From the NCBI RefSeq assembly GCF_016464375.1, contig NZ_JADDIU010000026.1, positions 1 to 60,225 of the forward strand: DNA of 60,225 nt, written 5' to 3'. A program made the position numbers and the translations under genes. Of this stretch, positions 1 through 9,537 are shown in pieces; the first letter of the stretch is position 1; each line of letters begins with the position of its first letter. This DNA comes from Bacillus renqingensis. GTDB taxonomy: Bacteria; Bacillota; Bacilli; Bacillales; Cytobacillaceae. The notes beneath the pieces are model-generated. The model was given only the letters and a program-made list of their open reading frames with translations. It was not told the origin of the DNA and did not search any database.

Positions 1-36
1 TTAGCAATTAACGGCTTGCTGGGCACGCTAAATAGT

Positions 37-63
37 AAAAATCCCCTTGCACGGGGATTTTTT
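37..63. terminator. Bidirectional intrinsic terminator
   Basis: AAAAATCCCC and its complement flank a five-base loop, with a T run on the plus side and an A run (U tract on the minus strand) on the other, so the hairpin can stop transcription from either direction. The gene it serves on the left lies outside the window. Confidence 0.8.
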
Positions 64-167
64 CAAATTATTCTCCATTGACCGCCTTAGCCTTTTTACA
101 CCTCTTTCGGGTAATCCAGCTCCTTCTCTTTCTTCCAACATAGTACTATTCCACTTTTTTATGAACA

Positions 168-207
168 CCAAAAATCAAAATAGCCCTAAACTCATAAAAA
201 TTCAGGG
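168..207 (-). terminator. Probable terminator of tcdA
   Basis: On the minus strand CCCTGAA pairs with TTTAGGG around an A/T-rich loop and is followed by a T-rich stretch. It lies just beyond the tcdA stop codon. The stem is short and the U tract is interrupted, so the call is tentative. Confidence 0.4.
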
Positions 208-225
208 TATAATATCTAATTAAAT

Positions 226-993
226 TTATTTCTCATCACTCACACGATGAATTTTAATATCCTTTAGCAGCTCTCTTACAACATAACTCGCCATTATTAA
301 GCCACAAGTGGATGGAACAAAGGCGTTCGATGATGGCGGCATTTTTGCCTTACGGATGGGAGCCTCGTCATTACCGACAACCTTGCGGACATCCTCACGA
401 ATGACAATCGGGCTTTCATCGGAGAAAACAACCGGAATCCCCTTTCGTATCCCATCCTTACGCAGCTTGGTGCGAATTACCTTGGCAATCGGGTCTGTAT
501 GGGTTTTCGAAATATCGGCAATCTGGAATCGGGTTGGGTCCATTTTATTAGCTGCTCCCATGCTCGAAATAATCGGAATCCCTCGTTTTAAACATTGCTT
601 CATTAAATGAATTTTATAAACAATTGTATCAGACGCGTCCACGACAAAATCCAATTTATGACTAAATATTTCTTCATATGTTTCTTCCGTATAAAACATT
701 TTTAAAGAAATGACTTCACAATCAGGATTAATATCTTTTATCCGCGCTTCCATTATATCAACCTTTGGTTTGCCGATGGTTGACAATAGTGCCACAAGCT
801 GGCGATTAATGTTGGTAATATCCACATCGTCTTTATCGATTAACACCAGACGGCCGACGCCTGATCGGGCAAGTGCTTCCGCTGCAAAGGAACCAACACC
901 GCCCACTCCCAAAACCGCAACGGTACTGTTTTTCATAATATCGATGCCTTCTGTTCCAATCGCAAGCTCATTACGAGAAAATTGATGTAGCAT
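226..993 (-). CDS. tcdA: tRNA threonylcarbamoyladenosine dehydratase (TcdA/YrvM)
   Basis: An E1-like (ThiF/MoeB superfamily) ATP-dependent enzyme that cyclises the t6A37 modification of ANN-decoding tRNAs to ct6A. The N-terminal Rossmann motif GVGGVGS is followed by the acidic and Arg/Gln residues of the E1 fold (LIDKDDVD, NINRQL). The tail CGLIMASYVVRELL is typical of the family. An in-frame GTG lies three codons upstream at 1002, but the Shine-Dalgarno GGAGTG overlaps it, so ATG at 993 (six bases after GGAGTG) is the better start, giving 255 residues. It is last in line after aspS and 6S RNA on the same strand, the B. subtilis yrvM position. Confidence 0.9.
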   Translation of the reverse strand: MLHQFSRNELAIGTEGIDIMKNSTVAVLGVGGVGSFAAEALARSGVGRLVLIDKDDVDITNINRQLVALLSTIGKPKVDIMEARIKDINPDCEVISLKMFYTEETYEEIFSHKLDFVVDASDTIVYKIHLMKQCLKRGIPIISSMGAANKMDPTRFQIADISKTHTDPIAKVIRTKLRKDGIRKGIPVVFSDESPIVIREDVRKVVGNDEAPIRKAKMPPSSNAFVPSTCGLIMASYVVRELLKDIKIHRVSDEK

Positions 994-1106
994 GATGTTC
1001 ACTCCAAAATAAACTCAAGTCAGATTTTTTATTATTCACTTTAAAAAATATAACATACCATTTCATAAAAACAAGTATCTTGATAGGAATTCAGATAAAT
1101 TGCATT

Positions 1107-1285
1107 AGAAAAGCGCAAGCGCCCTGGTCAGCGGCGTATGGCCTGGAGCGCTCCAACTGAGATAAAGGAAACACGAAGAGCCGGAGGCGATTCGATGTTG
1201 ACTTATCGTAGGGCGGAGAGCGAAGGACACTAGCCGCTAGGGCGCTGGAGCTGGACAATTCTCAAAGTCGAATGATATAAATTCT
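1107..1285 (+). repeat. Dispersed intergenic repeat, copy A (about 179 bp)
   Basis: This is nearly the same sequence as 12465-12641, and its first part recurs at 57334-57369. The ends are complementary: AGCGCCCT..AGCGGC near the left pairs with GCCGCTAGGGCGCT near the right. Inside are the perfect palindrome TGGAGCGCTCCA and a small hairpin with the outer pairs CGAA/TTCG. It has no coding potential. It sits between tcdA and the 6S RNA terminator. The two full copies differ at paired positions in a compensatory way, which argues for a folded element rather than a chance duplicate. Confidence 0.85.
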
Positions 1286-1291
1286 GGTACT

Positions 1292-1316
1292 AAAATAAAA
1301 ACCTCCTCTAGGAGGT
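1292..1316 (-). terminator. Intrinsic terminator downstream of 6S RNA
   Basis: A perfect inverted repeat of ACCTCCTC (1301-1316) is followed on the minus strand by TTTTATTTTA. It is positioned just beyond the 6S RNA 3' end. Confidence 0.85.
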
Positions 1317-1330
1317 AAACATTTCAAAAA

Positions 1331-1537
1331 GAAAAGAGTCCCAATAATGCCGTCGCTTTTGATCCCTCGTTTTGATCCCGCACTCAGCAGGTGGGTGTTC
1401 TGTTCCCAATATTGCAAGTCCTCTACTCGTCAATGAGCGGGGCATTTGCGTAATCGAGAAACTCCGAACTCCCAATAAAAATATGTTCGGTCAAAACTTC
1501 AGGTAATACAACGTACACTTCAGGACTCTTTTTTACT
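1331..1537 (-). ncRNA. ssrS: 6S RNA (regulator of sigma-A RNA polymerase)
   Basis: On the minus strand the gap between aspS and tcdA encodes a long self-complementary transcript. The 5' segment starting GAGTCCTGAAGTGTA pairs with a 3' segment ending ATTGGGACTC, and the sequence between can form a long rod with a central bulge. The segments GACTTGCAATATTGGGA and GTTCGGAGTT resemble Bacillus 6S RNA, and B. subtilis bsrA (6S-1) lies between aspS and yrvM as I recall. 6S RNA mimics an open promoter and sequesters housekeeping RNA polymerase. Its own promoter and terminator are visible. The ends are approximate, and the family call is by pattern and position, not by covariance search. Confidence 0.83.
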
Positions 1538-1543
1538 GACTTT

Positions 1544-1572
1544 ATATTAGCATATTTTAAAGCTTTCTTCAA
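1544..1572 (-). promoter_or_regulatory. Sigma-A promoter of 6S RNA
   Basis: TTGAAG (1567-1572) and TAATAT (1544-1549) on the minus strand are separated by exactly 17 bases. The predicted start lies at about 1537, just ahead of the 6S rod. It lies immediately downstream of aspS, so 6S RNA need not depend on read-through. Confidence 0.75.
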
Positions 1573-1594
1573 GGATTACGAAAGCGAATTCTTG

Positions 1595-3367
1595 TTATTT
1601 ATTAACATTTAGTGACAAATTTAACTCTTTCAACTGTACCTCAGATACTTCTCCTGGTGCATTTGTTAACAGGCAGCTGGCGCTCGCTGTTTTTGGGAAA
1701 GCAATCGTATCCCTTAAATTGGAACTTCCGGCCAGCAGCATGACTAAACGGTCAAGACCCATAGCGATACCGCCATGCGGAGGCGTCCCGTATTCAAAAG
1801 CATTTAACAGAAAGCCAAATTGTGCTTTCGCCTCTTCCGGTGTAAAGCCAAGAACCTTGAACATTTTCTCTTGAATCGGCCGTTCAAAAATCCTCAGGGA
1901 CCCGCCGCCAAGCTCATATCCATTTAAAACAATGTCATAGGCTTGGGCACGAACCTTTGAAGGATCCGTGTCTAAATACGGCAAATCTTCACGGACAGGC
2001 ATTGTAAATGGATGATGAGCTGCATAATAACGCCCGTCTTCCTCATCGTATTCTAACAACGGCCAATCGGTAATCCACAAGAAATTGAACTTGCTTTGGT
2101 CAATTAACTCGAGCTCTTTACCAAGCTTCAGTCTTAGTGCGCCTAGTGCATCGGCAACAACACTCCTTTTATCCGCCACAAACAAGAGTAAATCTCCTTC
2201 AGCTGCTTCGAGTGTCGCTTTTATCGCCGCCGATTCTTCGTCGGAAAAGAACTTGGCAATCGGTCCCTTTAGTCCGTCTGCCTCTACCTTTAACCAAGCA
2301 AGGCCTTTGGCGCCATACACGGCAACAAATTCAGTTAATGCATCAATATCTTTGCGCGAGTATTTGGCGCCAGCCCCTTTGACATTGATGGCTTTTACTT
2401 GGCCACCGCTGGCAACAGCTGAAGCAAATACTTTGAAGCCCGAAGCCTTCACGATTTCCGAAACGTCAACCAGTTCAAGACCGAAGCGGGTATCCGGTTT
2501 ATCGGATCCGAAACGGCTCATTGCTTCATCGTAGGACATTCTCGGGAACGGAATAGACACTTCTATCCCCTTTACTTCCTTCACGAGCTTAGACATCATT
2601 CTTTCTATTAACGCTAAGATATCGTCTTGACTTAGAAAGCTTGTTTCAATATCGATCTGGGTAAATTCCGGCTGTCTGTCTGCCCGCAGGTCTTCATCAC
2701 GGAAACAGCGGGCAATTTGATAATAGCGTTCAATTCCCCCGACCATCAGCAATTGTTTAAATAGCTGCGGGGACTGTGGCAGGGCGTAGAACTCACCCGG
2801 ATGGACACGGCTTGGAACTAAATAGTCGCGGGCCCCTTCAGGCGTGCTTCTTGTCAAAATAGGTGTTTCAATATCTAAAAAACCCTCCGCGTCAAGGAAA
2901 TCTCGAACTTGCTTTGTCACTTGGTGACGCATTTTTAATGTTTCAAACATAACCGGACGGCGAAAATCTAAATAACGATATTTTAAACGGATATCTTCAG
3001 ATGCATCGGTTTTATCGGAAATCATAAATGGCGGGGTTTTTGCCTCATTGATGACCGTTACCGCTTCTGCCTGAACCTCAATTTTTCCGGTATTCAGGTT
3101 TTCATTAACTGTTTCAGGCTCACGGGCAACAACTGTTCCGACTACATCCAGCACATACTCATTACGAATGGTCTCGGCAATCTCCAAGGCCTCTTTGGAA
3201 ACATTCGGGTTAAATACAATTTGCACAATCCCTGACCGATCACGTAAATCGATAAAAATTAAACCGCCAAGGTCGCGTCTTTTCTGTACCCAACCTTTTA
3301 ATGTAACCTTTTCACCAACTGCTGTCTCTGGCACTTCACCACAAAAATACGTCCTGCCAAACATCAT
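1595..3367 (-). CDS. aspS: Aspartyl-tRNA synthetase
   Basis: Class II synthetase that charges tRNA-Asp in the cytosol. An N-terminal OB-fold anticodon-binding domain (about residues 1-105, with [17 protein letters not shown]) is followed by the catalytic core with motif 2 ([18 protein letters not shown]), an inserted GAD domain (about 290-415) and motif 3 ([10 protein letters not shown]). The start is the first of two adjacent ATGs at 3367, eight bases after AGGAGG, giving 590 residues, the usual Bacillus length. It lies 13 bases after hisS and is probably cotranscribed with it under the hisS T-box. Confidence 0.96.
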   Translation of the reverse strand: MMFGRTYFCGEVPETAVGEKVTLKGWVQKRRDLGGLIFIDLRDRSGIVQIVFNPNVSKEALEIAETIRNEYVLDVVGTVVAREPETVNENLNTGKIEVQAEAVTVINEAKTPPFMISDKTDASEDIRLKYRYLDFRRPVMFETLKMRHQVTKQVRDFLDAEGFLDIETPILTRSTPEGARDYLVPSRVHPGEFYALPQSPQLFKQLLMVGGIERYYQIARCFRDEDLRADRQPEFTQIDIETSFLSQDDILALIERMMSKLVKEVKGIEVSIPFPRMSYDEAMSRFGSDKPDTRFGLELVDVSEIVKASGFKVFASAVASGGQVKAINVKGAGAKYSRKDIDALTEFVAVYGAKGLAWLKVEADGLKGPIAKFFSDEESAAIKATLEAAEGDLLLFVADKRSVVADALGALRLKLGKELELIDQSKFNFLWITDWPLLEYDEEDGRYYAAHHPFTMPVREDLPYLDTDPSKVRAQAYDIVLNGYELGGGSLRIFERPIQEKMFKVLGFTPEEAKAQFGFLLNAFEYGTPPHGGIAMGLDRLVMLLAGSSNLRDTIAFPKTASASCLLTNAPGEVSEVQLKELNLSLNVNK

Positions 3368-3380
3368 TGTTAAATCCTCC

Positions 3381-4652
3381 TTATTGTTGCAACATCCGAA
3401 AATATTCAACTAAGGAATCAAGTGCTACTTCTACCTGTTCCCCGGTTGCCATATCTTTTACGTTAATGACATTATTTTTCAATTCATCATCACCAAGAAC
3501 GGCCACATATTTCGCGTTTAGGCGGTCGGCTGCTTTAAATTGGGCCTTTATCTTCCGATTTAAATAGTCTCTTTCAGCGGAAAAACCAGCTAGGCGAAGC
3601 TTTTGTAAAAGAGCGACCGTATAATCCTTTGCTTCCTCACCGATAGCAGCTATGTAGCAATCAATCCCTTGATTCCATTCCGTTTCAATACCTTCCGCCT
3701 TAAGGGCAGCAATCAGCCGTTCAATACTTAAGGCAAAACCAATACCCGGTGTTTCCGGTCCGCCAATCTCCTCAACAAGTCCATTATAGCGGCCGCCGCC
3801 ACATAATGTGGTGATGGCTCCAAATCCTTCGGCATCACTCATGATTTCAAATGCTGTGTGATTATAGTAATCTAAGCCACGCACTAAATTAGGATCAACT
3901 GTAAATGGAATACCAAGTTCCGTTAAATACTTTTGGACTTTTTCAAAATAAGCCTTTGACTCTTCATTTAGATACTCAATAATCGACGGGGCGGTCTTCA
4001 TTAACTCGTGGTCACGATCCTGTTTACAATCAAGGATACGGAGCGGGTTTTTTTTCAGACGATTTTGGCAGTCCGAGCAGAATTCTCCGATTCTTGGTTG
4101 AAAGTGATGAATCAGCGCTTCACGGTGTGCCCGGCGAGACTCCTGATCCCCAAGACTATTAATGATGAGCTTCAGCTTTTTCAAGCCCAATTCTTTGTAT
4201 AAATTCATCGCCAGGGAAATCACTTCCGCATCAATCGCCGGATCGCTGCTTCCTAACGCTTCAACCCCGAACTGAACAAATTGACGGAATCGTCCGGATT
4301 GCGGCCGTTCGTAGCGAAACATTGGTCCTAAATAGAAGAGCTTGACCGGCTGTTTCGCAAGCCCGAACATTTTTTTCTCAACAAAAGCCCTTACAACTGA
4401 AGCTGTTCCCTCCGGTCTTAGCGTCATGCTGCGCTTGCCACGATCTTCAAAAGTGTACATTTCTTTTTGCACAATATCCGTTGTATCGCCGACCCCTCGT
4501 GAAAAAAGTTCAGTATGCTCAAATATCGGCGTACGAATTTCTTGGTATTGGTATTTCTCACAAAGCTCCCTTGCCTTTTTTTCAATCTGCTGCCAAAGCT
4601 CGACATCGCCAGGCAGGATGTCTTGCGTTCCCCTAGGAATGCTAATTGACAT
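3381..4652 (-). CDS. hisS: Histidyl-tRNA synthetase
   Basis: Class II synthetase, 423 residues. The N-terminus PRGTQDILP is diagnostic, TLRPEGT is motif 2, [14 protein letters not shown] is a histidine-binding signature, and GGGRYNGL and GFALSIERL close the core ahead of the anticodon-binding domain. ATG at 4652 is preceded by AGGAGG nine bases upstream. The upstream reading frame runs back into the T-box terminator and is not coding. It is first in the hisS-aspS operon, with induction expected when uncharged tRNA-His accumulates. Confidence 0.96.
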   Translation of the reverse strand: MSISIPRGTQDILPGDVELWQQIEKKARELCEKYQYQEIRTPIFEHTELFSRGVGDTTDIVQKEMYTFEDRGKRSMTLRPEGTASVVRAFVEKKMFGLAKQPVKLFYLGPMFRYERPQSGRFRQFVQFGVEALGSSDPAIDAEVISLAMNLYKELGLKKLKLIINSLGDQESRRAHREALIHHFQPRIGEFCSDCQNRLKKNPLRILDCKQDRDHELMKTAPSIIEYLNEESKAYFEKVQKYLTELGIPFTVDPNLVRGLDYYNHTAFEIMSDAEGFGAITTLCGGGRYNGLVEEIGGPETPGIGFALSIERLIAALKAEGIETEWNQGIDCYIAAIGEEAKDYTVALLQKLRLAGFSAERDYLNRKIKAQFKAADRLNAKYVAVLGDDELKNNVINVKDMATGEQVEVALDSLVEYFRMLQQ

Positions 4653-4683
4653 GATCGGAACCCTCCTTTTTAAAAAAATAGAC

Positions 4684-4967
4684 AAAAAAAAACTCCCATC
4701 CCTTGTATAACACAAGGGACGGAAGTTATTCCGCGGTGCCACCCTAGTTGAAAAACACAAAAAACCATGTTTTTCCTCTTAAACAGTTAACGCCTGTTAC
4801 GTTCTGCTCCTACTAGAGATTACCTTTTTCAGAGAGAAACCTAGGGAGTGTTCTTTCATCAAGATTCATGCAGAAATGCTTTCAGCCTAGGGCATTCCCT
4901 CTCTTTTCATGGATATTGCCTTAACTACTTATGCTCCATCATTGGTTATTTCGAGTTTTAAGTTTAT
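4684..4967 (-). promoter_or_regulatory. T-box leader of hisS-aspS, histidine specifier
   Basis: The minus strand carries the invariant T-box AGGGTGGCACCGCGG (4731-4745) followed by a terminator whose arms CGTCCCTTG and CAAGGGATG precede a nine-base T run (4684-4725). Upstream, AGAGAG and CTCTCT form the base of stem I, with CCTAGG arms above it. CAC at 4848-4850 lies on the 3' side of the predicted specifier loop and is a histidine codon, matching the downstream gene. Uncharged tRNA-His should pair with the specifier and the T-box bulge and favour the antiterminator. Confidence 0.92.
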
Positions 4968-4973
4968 TTAATA

Positions 4974-5002
4974 ATAATACGGAGCAACACTGGTAATGTC
5001 AA
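4974..5002 (-). promoter_or_regulatory. Sigma-A promoter of hisS T-box transcript
   Basis: TTGACA (4997-5002) and TATTAT (4974-4979) are separated by 17 bases on the minus strand, with the leader RNA expected to start near 4967. The -35 lies a few bases beyond the stop codon of the small upstream gene. Confidence 0.88.
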
Positions 5003-5009
5003 GAGAAGT

Positions 5010-5234
5010 TTACGACTTTTCTAAGTGTTTTTTTAAGTTTCTGACATCCCTCATCGATAAGCCAAACTCTGATGCCAGTTCAACTGGGGTTGAATGCTGC
5101 TCCTTTTGGAGAAAATCATGAAAATCCACCCCAAAAAGCCGGCCATCCATGGACTGAATATTCATTCCTTTTTCGCTTGCACGCAAATGGATCACTCCCT
5201 TGATAAGTCTTTCATCGTTGCTTATTATCTCCAT
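5010..5234 (-). CDS. Small HTH-like protein of unknown function
   Basis: A 74-residue soluble protein. The last third (TPVELASEFGLSMRDVRNLKKHLE) looks like a helix-turn-helix of sigma region 4 / winged-helix type, and the first part is mixed alpha/beta. I do not recognise a named family with confidence; similar small Bacillus ORFs near hisS are sometimes labelled sigma-70-like. ATG at 5234 has no good Shine-Dalgarno, and the frame stays open upstream without a normal start codon, adding GLDDIFLRQ just before the Met, so the N-terminus is uncertain. It runs towards hisS and is divergent from the amidase gene. Confidence 0.6.
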   Translation of the reverse strand: MEIISNDERLIKGVIHLRASEKGMNIQSMDGRLFGVDFHDFLQKEQHSTPVELASEFGLSMRDVRNLKKHLEKS

Positions 5235-5357
5235 TTGCCGTAAAAAGATATCATCTAGTCCAAATTTTTCACTAAAACTGGCAGCTGAGAAATGATTTTC
5301 AGAATATTTTATTATAAAATAAATAGGACAAGCAAGGAATTAGAAAAAGGAGGGACT

Positions 5358-6458
5358 ATGAAGAAAACAAATAGCCTACTAATCATATGTATCATTTTAA
5401 TTTGCCAAGCCTTTCTGCCGCAAGGAAAGACTTTAGCTGCCAATACTGGCGGTTCTGTGATGATTGCCACTGATGCCGTTAATATTCGCAGCGGCCCGGA
5501 CTTAACCTATCCCTTAATAGCAATTGCTAAGCGGGGAGAAACCTACCAAGTAGTCCAAGAGCAAGGTGACTGGGTTGAAGTCCGCCTATCCGTATCCAAA
5601 ACCGGCTGGCTGGTCAATTGGCTGGTCACAACTGAAAGTGAAAAAACGCAAGCTACTGCAACTGGATCGCAAGGAAGCCAGACTTCACAAGCTACTGACA
5701 ACGGTATTGTAACGGCGGACACATTAAATATCCGCATGGAACCATCTACAGCAAGTACAGTCGTTGGAAAATTGGCCATGGGTTCAATGGTTAGAATTTA
5801 CAGCCGCCAAAAGAACTGGCTGGAGGTTGGCTTCGCCGGGCTTAGAGGCTGGGTAAACGCTGAATTTATTAATCGTTCCGCTTCGCTTGACATGAAGACA
5901 AGTCCGGCTCACCCTCTAAAAAATAAAACGATTGTCATCGACCCCGGCCATGGCGGCAGGGATAAGGGAACAACAGGGGCAAGCGGGACTTTAGAGAAAG
6001 ATTTAACTTACAGAACCGCCTGGCTGCTGTATGATAAATTAAATTCTGCCGGAGCAAACGTCTATCTGACGAGATATTCTGATTCTTATCTTTCCCTCTC
6101 CGAAAGAGTCAGAATTGGCCAAACTTATCATGCAGATGCCTTTATCAGTCTCCATTATGACAGCAGTTTGGACCCCAATATCCAAGGCATGACCAGCTAT
6201 TATTATCATGCCTATCAAAAGGCACTTGCCACGAGCTTGTATAACGCTGTAAGAGGAAAAACAAAATTACTGAGCCGCGGTGTCCGCTTCGGTGATTTCC
6301 ATGTCATCCGTGAAAATAGTCAAAATGCCGTCTTAATCGAGCTCGGTTATTTAAGCAATCCGGAGGAAGAATCCGTCCTAAATTCCAGCTCATACCAGGA
6401 AGATGCGGCTGTCGGTTTGTACAATGGATTGGTTCGTTACTTTAAAAAAAATCATTAA
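5358..6458 (+). CDS. N-acetylmuramoyl-L-alanine amidase with two SH3 domains (YrvJ-like)
   Basis: A secreted cell-wall hydrolase that cleaves the MurNAc-L-Ala bond. The mature order is a signal peptide (about 1-28, hydrophobic LLIICIILICQAFL), two bacterial SH3 domains (each with an NIR(S/M) core, about 35-95 and 115-175) and an amidase_3 domain. The zinc and catalytic residues lie in IDPGHGGRDKG, the following Glu in TLEKDL, SLHYDSS and IELGYLSN. ATG at 5358 follows AAAGGAGG; the longer frame from 5292 lacks a ribosome site. At 366 residues it is shorter than B. subtilis YrvJ, which has more SH3 repeats. It is monocistronic and ends in a terminator. Confidence 0.9.
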   Translation: MKKTNSLLIICIILICQAFLPQGKTLAANTGGSVMIATDAVNIRSGPDLTYPLIAIAKRGETYQVVQEQGDWVEVRLSVSKTGWLVNWLVTTESEKTQATATGSQGSQTSQATDNGIVTADTLNIRMEPSTASTVVGKLAMGSMVRIYSRQKNWLEVGFAGLRGWVNAEFINRSASLDMKTSPAHPLKNKTIVIDPGHGGRDKGTTGASGTLEKDLTYRTAWLLYDKLNSAGANVYLTRYSDSYLSLSERVRIGQTYHADAFISLHYDSSLDPNIQGMTSYYYHAYQKALATSLYNAVRGKTKLLSRGVRFGDFHVIRENSQNAVLIELGYLSNPEEESVLNSSSYQEDAAVGLYNGLVRYFKKNH

Positions 6459-6490
6459 AAAAAGCTTGGCGTGCTTACCAAGCTTTTTTT
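6456..6490. terminator. Bidirectional terminator between amidase gene and dtd
   Basis: AAAAAGCTTGG and CCAAGCTTTTTTT form a strong stem around an eight-base loop, with A and T runs on either side, serving both convergent genes. Confidence 0.9.
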
Positions 6491-6932
6491 AATGTTTACT
6501 TTCAATAATCAGCGTCACCGGACCGTCATTCACTAATTGGACATCCATCATCGCACCGAATATACCGGTTTCAACTTTGACGCCCTTTTCACTGAGCAGA
6601 CGGTTAAACACATCATAAATTTTAACAGCTTGCTCCGGTCTTGCCGCCTCAATGAAACTAGGCCTTCTCCCTTTCCGGCAATCGCCATAAAGGGTAAACT
6701 GGGAGATGGATAGGACTTCACCACCCACATCGAGCAGCGATAAATTCATCTTCCCCTGTTCATCTTCAAAGATTCTTAAATTTACGATTTTGTCAGCCAG
6801 ATAGGCGGCATCCGCTTCATTATCATCATGGGTAACACCTACAAGCAAGACAAGCCCGCTTGTGATTTGCCCTGTCACTTCACCATTAACGGTTACTTTT
6901 GCCTCTTTACTTCGCTGAAGCACTACTCGCAT
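6489..6932 (-). CDS. dtd: D-aminoacyl-tRNA deacylase
   Basis: Removes D-amino acids (and glycine from tRNA-Ala) mistakenly attached to tRNA. The 147 residues are the normal length. The signatures [17 protein letters not shown] and the Gly-cis-Pro element [11 protein letters not shown] that forms the chiral-selective pocket are both intact. ATG at 6932 follows GGAGG by seven bases; the longer upstream frame is low-quality sequence in the rel-dtd gap. It lies downstream of rel on the same strand, as in other Bacillus. Confidence 0.95.
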   Translation of the reverse strand: MRVVLQRSKEAKVTVNGEVTGQITSGLVLLVGVTHDDNEADAAYLADKIVNLRIFEDEQGKMNLSLLDVGGEVLSISQFTLYGDCRKGRRPSFIEAARPEQAVKIYDVFNRLLSEKGVKVETGIFGAMMDVQLVNDGPVTLIIESKH

Positions 6933-7123
6933 TACTAAACCTCCATGAAGTTCCTCGCTTTTATTTAATAAAAATATATTCAGCGAACAAGCCTTGTTAT
7001 CTAATAAAGGGGTGTGAGCAGCGCCAGGCTGAACATCATCCGATGTAAAAAATATATTTTTTCGACTGCAGCCGGAAAACCGCTGCTGCCTTTTGCGGCG
7101 CTCCGCCCTTTTCACAAACTTCC
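6933..7123. other. rel-dtd intergenic gap with GC-rich motif
   Basis: About 190 bases with no convincing gene. It contains the 14-mer CGCTCCGCCCTTTT at 7099-7112, which recurs exactly at 30757-30770 and 60172-60185. The frame extending dtd upstream through here is Arg/Lys-rich and has no start signal. Confidence 0.6.
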
Positions 7124-9319
7124 TTAATTCATCATCCTCCGGACTGAATAAATATCCGGTATTTGTTTGATTCGTGTGACTACCTTGCGCAAATGGTTTA
7201 CATTATGAATCGCAATCGACATAATAATCATGGCCATTTTGTTTCGATCGGTCTTGCCGGTTACCGCAGAGATATTTGTTTTCGTTTCGTTAACAGCTTG
7301 AAGAACTTCGTTCAACAGACCGCTGCGGTCAAAACCGCTTATTTCAATATCGACGTTGTATTCTTTACATTCATTTAGAGATGATTCCCACTCTACTTGG
7401 ATTAACCGTGACTGAGCATCATTGGAATCAATATTTGTACAATCAGCACGATGAACAGATACACCCCGTCCTTTGGTGATATAACCGACAATTTCATCCC
7501 CTGGAACAGGATTACAGCATTTGGATAAACGGATGAGCAAATTATCAATCCCTTGTACTCTGACACCCGATTCTCGTTTTTTGGTGGAAGGGAAAGCCTT
7601 CAAATCGGTAATCGCCTTCGTAATGCTTGCTGATTGCTCTTGGTCCCGTTTCTTACGCCACTTTTCGGTTAAGCGGTTGGCGATCTGCAGGGCTGTTACA
7701 CCGTTATATCCTACTGCTGCATACATATCTTCTTCATTCATAAAATTGAACTTTTCGGCAACCTTCTTCAAATTATCTGAAGTTAATATTTCTTTCGTGT
7801 CAAACTCCATACTGCGAATTTCTCGTTCAACAAGCTCTTTCCCCTTTATCACGTTCTCCTCGCGGCGCTGTTTCTTAAAGAACGCTCGAATCTTGTTTTT
7901 CGCTTGTGAAGTTTGGGCCAGCTTCAACCAGTCCTGACTCGGCCCATAGGAATGCTTAGAAGTAAGAATTTCAACAATATCACCTGTTTTAAGCCGGTAG
8001 TCAAGCGTAACCATCTTCCCGTTTACCTTTGATCCTATCGTCTTATTCCCAATTTCTGAGTGAATACGATAGGCGAAATCAATCGGAACAGAACCTGATG
8101 GTAATTCAATGACATCTCCTTTAGGGGTAAAAACAAATACCATATCCGAGAATAGGTCAATTTTCAACGATTCCATGAATTCTTCTGCATTCGTTGCGTC
8201 ATTCTGGAACTCAAGAATTTCCCTGAACCAGGTTAATTTCCGTTCAAAGGTAGAGCTGTCACTTACCTTTTTCCCTTCTTTATAGGCCCAGTGGGCGGCA
8301 ATCCCGAACTCAGCAATCCGGTGCATCTCAAAGGTGCGAATCTGCACCTCAAGCGGGTCACCTTTTGGACCAATAACAGTTGTATGCAAGGATTGGTACA
8401 TATTCGGCTTTGGCATGGCGATATAGTCTTTAAAACGCCCCGGCATCGGCTTCCAGCACGTATGAATAATTCCCAATACTGCGTAACAATCTTTAATACT
8501 GTTGACGACAATCCTGACGGCAAGCAAATCATAAATCTCATTAAATTGCTTGTTTTGCAAGGCCATTTTACGATAAATACTGTAAATATGTTTTGGACGC
8601 CCAGAAATATCAGCCTTTATCGCAACCTCCTTTAATCGGTCCTTTACCTCGTCGATTACATTGTCAAGGTATTGTTCCCGTTCCGCTCGCTTCTTTTTCA
8701 TTAGATTCACAATTCGATAATATTGCTGCGGATTTAAAAACCGTAAAGCGGTATCCTCCAACTCCCATTTAATCTTAGAGATTCCAAGACGATGAGCTAA
8801 AGGTGCGAAAATTTCAAGTGTTTCATTTGAAATCCGACGCTGCTTCTCTACAGGCAGATGCTTAAGCGTTCGCATATTATGCAAACGGTCAGCAAGCTTG
8901 ATCAGGATCACCCTGATGTCTTGTGCCATGGCGACAAACATTTTTCGATGGTTTTCTGCCTGCTGTTCTTCATGTGATTTATATTTAATTTTTCCTAATT
9001 TTGTGACTCCGTCGACAAGCATAGCCACTTCAGCGTTGAAGGCCGTCTCTATATCTTGTAATGATATATTCGTATCTTCCACAACGTCGTGAAGAAAACC
9101 GGCCGCAACCGTTGCTGGGTCCATCTCGAGGTCACTTAAGATACCGGCAACCTGAATCGGATGGATAATGTACGGCTCGCCTGATTTTCGATATTGATCG
9201 CGATGAGCATCTTTGGCATATTCATATGCCTTTTTTACTAGTTCAACATGCTCTTCATTTAAATATCTTCTCGTCTTGTCGATGACTTGGTTGGCTGTTA
9301 ACACTTGATCATTCGCCAT
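7124..9319 (-). CDS. relA: Bifunctional (p)ppGpp synthetase/hydrolase Rel
   Basis: The long stringent-response enzyme (731 residues) that makes and degrades (p)ppGpp. An HD hydrolase domain ([15 protein letters not shown], then FLHDVVEDT, about 50-150) precedes the synthetase domain (about 230-350, with [12 protein letters not shown]), a TGS domain (about 395-455, [11 protein letters not shown]), a helical/zinc-finger region ([22 protein letters not shown]) and a C-terminal ACT domain. The intact HD pair (FLHD) says hydrolase-competent, as in Firmicute Rel. The start ATG follows a GGTGAT ribosome site. It is transcribed with dtd. Confidence 0.96.
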   Translation of the reverse strand: MANDQVLTANQVIDKTRRYLNEEHVELVKKAYEYAKDAHRDQYRKSGEPYIIHPIQVAGILSDLEMDPATVAAGFLHDVVEDTNISLQDIETAFNAEVAMLVDGVTKLGKIKYKSHEEQQAENHRKMFVAMAQDIRVILIKLADRLHNMRTLKHLPVEKQRRISNETLEIFAPLAHRLGISKIKWELEDTALRFLNPQQYYRIVNLMKKKRAEREQYLDNVIDEVKDRLKEVAIKADISGRPKHIYSIYRKMALQNKQFNEIYDLLAVRIVVNSIKDCYAVLGIIHTCWKPMPGRFKDYIAMPKPNMYQSLHTTVIGPKGDPLEVQIRTFEMHRIAEFGIAAHWAYKEGKKVSDSSTFERKLTWFREILEFQNDATNAEEFMESLKIDLFSDMVFVFTPKGDVIELPSGSVPIDFAYRIHSEIGNKTIGSKVNGKMVTLDYRLKTGDIVEILTSKHSYGPSQDWLKLAQTSQAKNKIRAFFKKQRREENVIKGKELVEREIRSMEFDTKEILTSDNLKKVAEKFNFMNEEDMYAAVGYNGVTALQIANRLTEKWRKKRDQEQSASITKAITDLKAFPSTKKRESGVRVQGIDNLLIRLSKCCNPVPGDEIVGYITKGRGVSVHRADCTNIDSNDAQSRLIQVEWESSLNECKEYNVDIEISGFDRSGLLNEVLQAVNETKTNISAVTGKTDRNKMAMIIMSIAIHNVNHLRKVVTRIKQIPDIYSVRRMMN

Positions 9320-9497
9320 AAAATCACCTTTATTTTCGTCTCAATTAAAGAGGTATTTTACATTTTTATTAAATTTGAATGATTGTTACTATTATCGAAA
9401 AAAAACACGGAGATGTAAAGAGATTCGACCTTTTTTTCTTTAAATAATAAAAATTTTGTCGATTTTCCTATTGGACACTTTGATAATCAAGCTTATA

Positions 9498-9532
9498 CAA
9501 AGAGAGCACTCTCATCATGAGTGCCCTCGGTG
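9498..9532 (-). terminator. Possible terminator downstream of apt
   Basis: On the minus strand GGGCACTCAT and ATGAGAGTGCTC form an imperfect stem just past the apt stop codon, followed by a weak T-rich stretch. The rest of 9320-9537, ahead of rel, shows no gene; it is A/T-rich and likely carries the rel promoter, which I cannot place reliably. Confidence 0.5.
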
Positions 9533-9537
9533 ATTGT

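Noticed and set aside
1107..1285. Insertion sequence remnant
   Set aside because: No transposase frame and no target-site duplication could be seen; classed as a folded dispersed repeat.
2085..2534. Plus-strand 149-residue frame opposite aspS
   Set aside because: Ser-rich antisense shadow of a conserved gene, with no start signal.
6933..7115. Extended N-terminus of Dtd
   Set aside because: The extension has no similarity to the family and the inner ATG has a good ribosome site giving the normal 147 residues.
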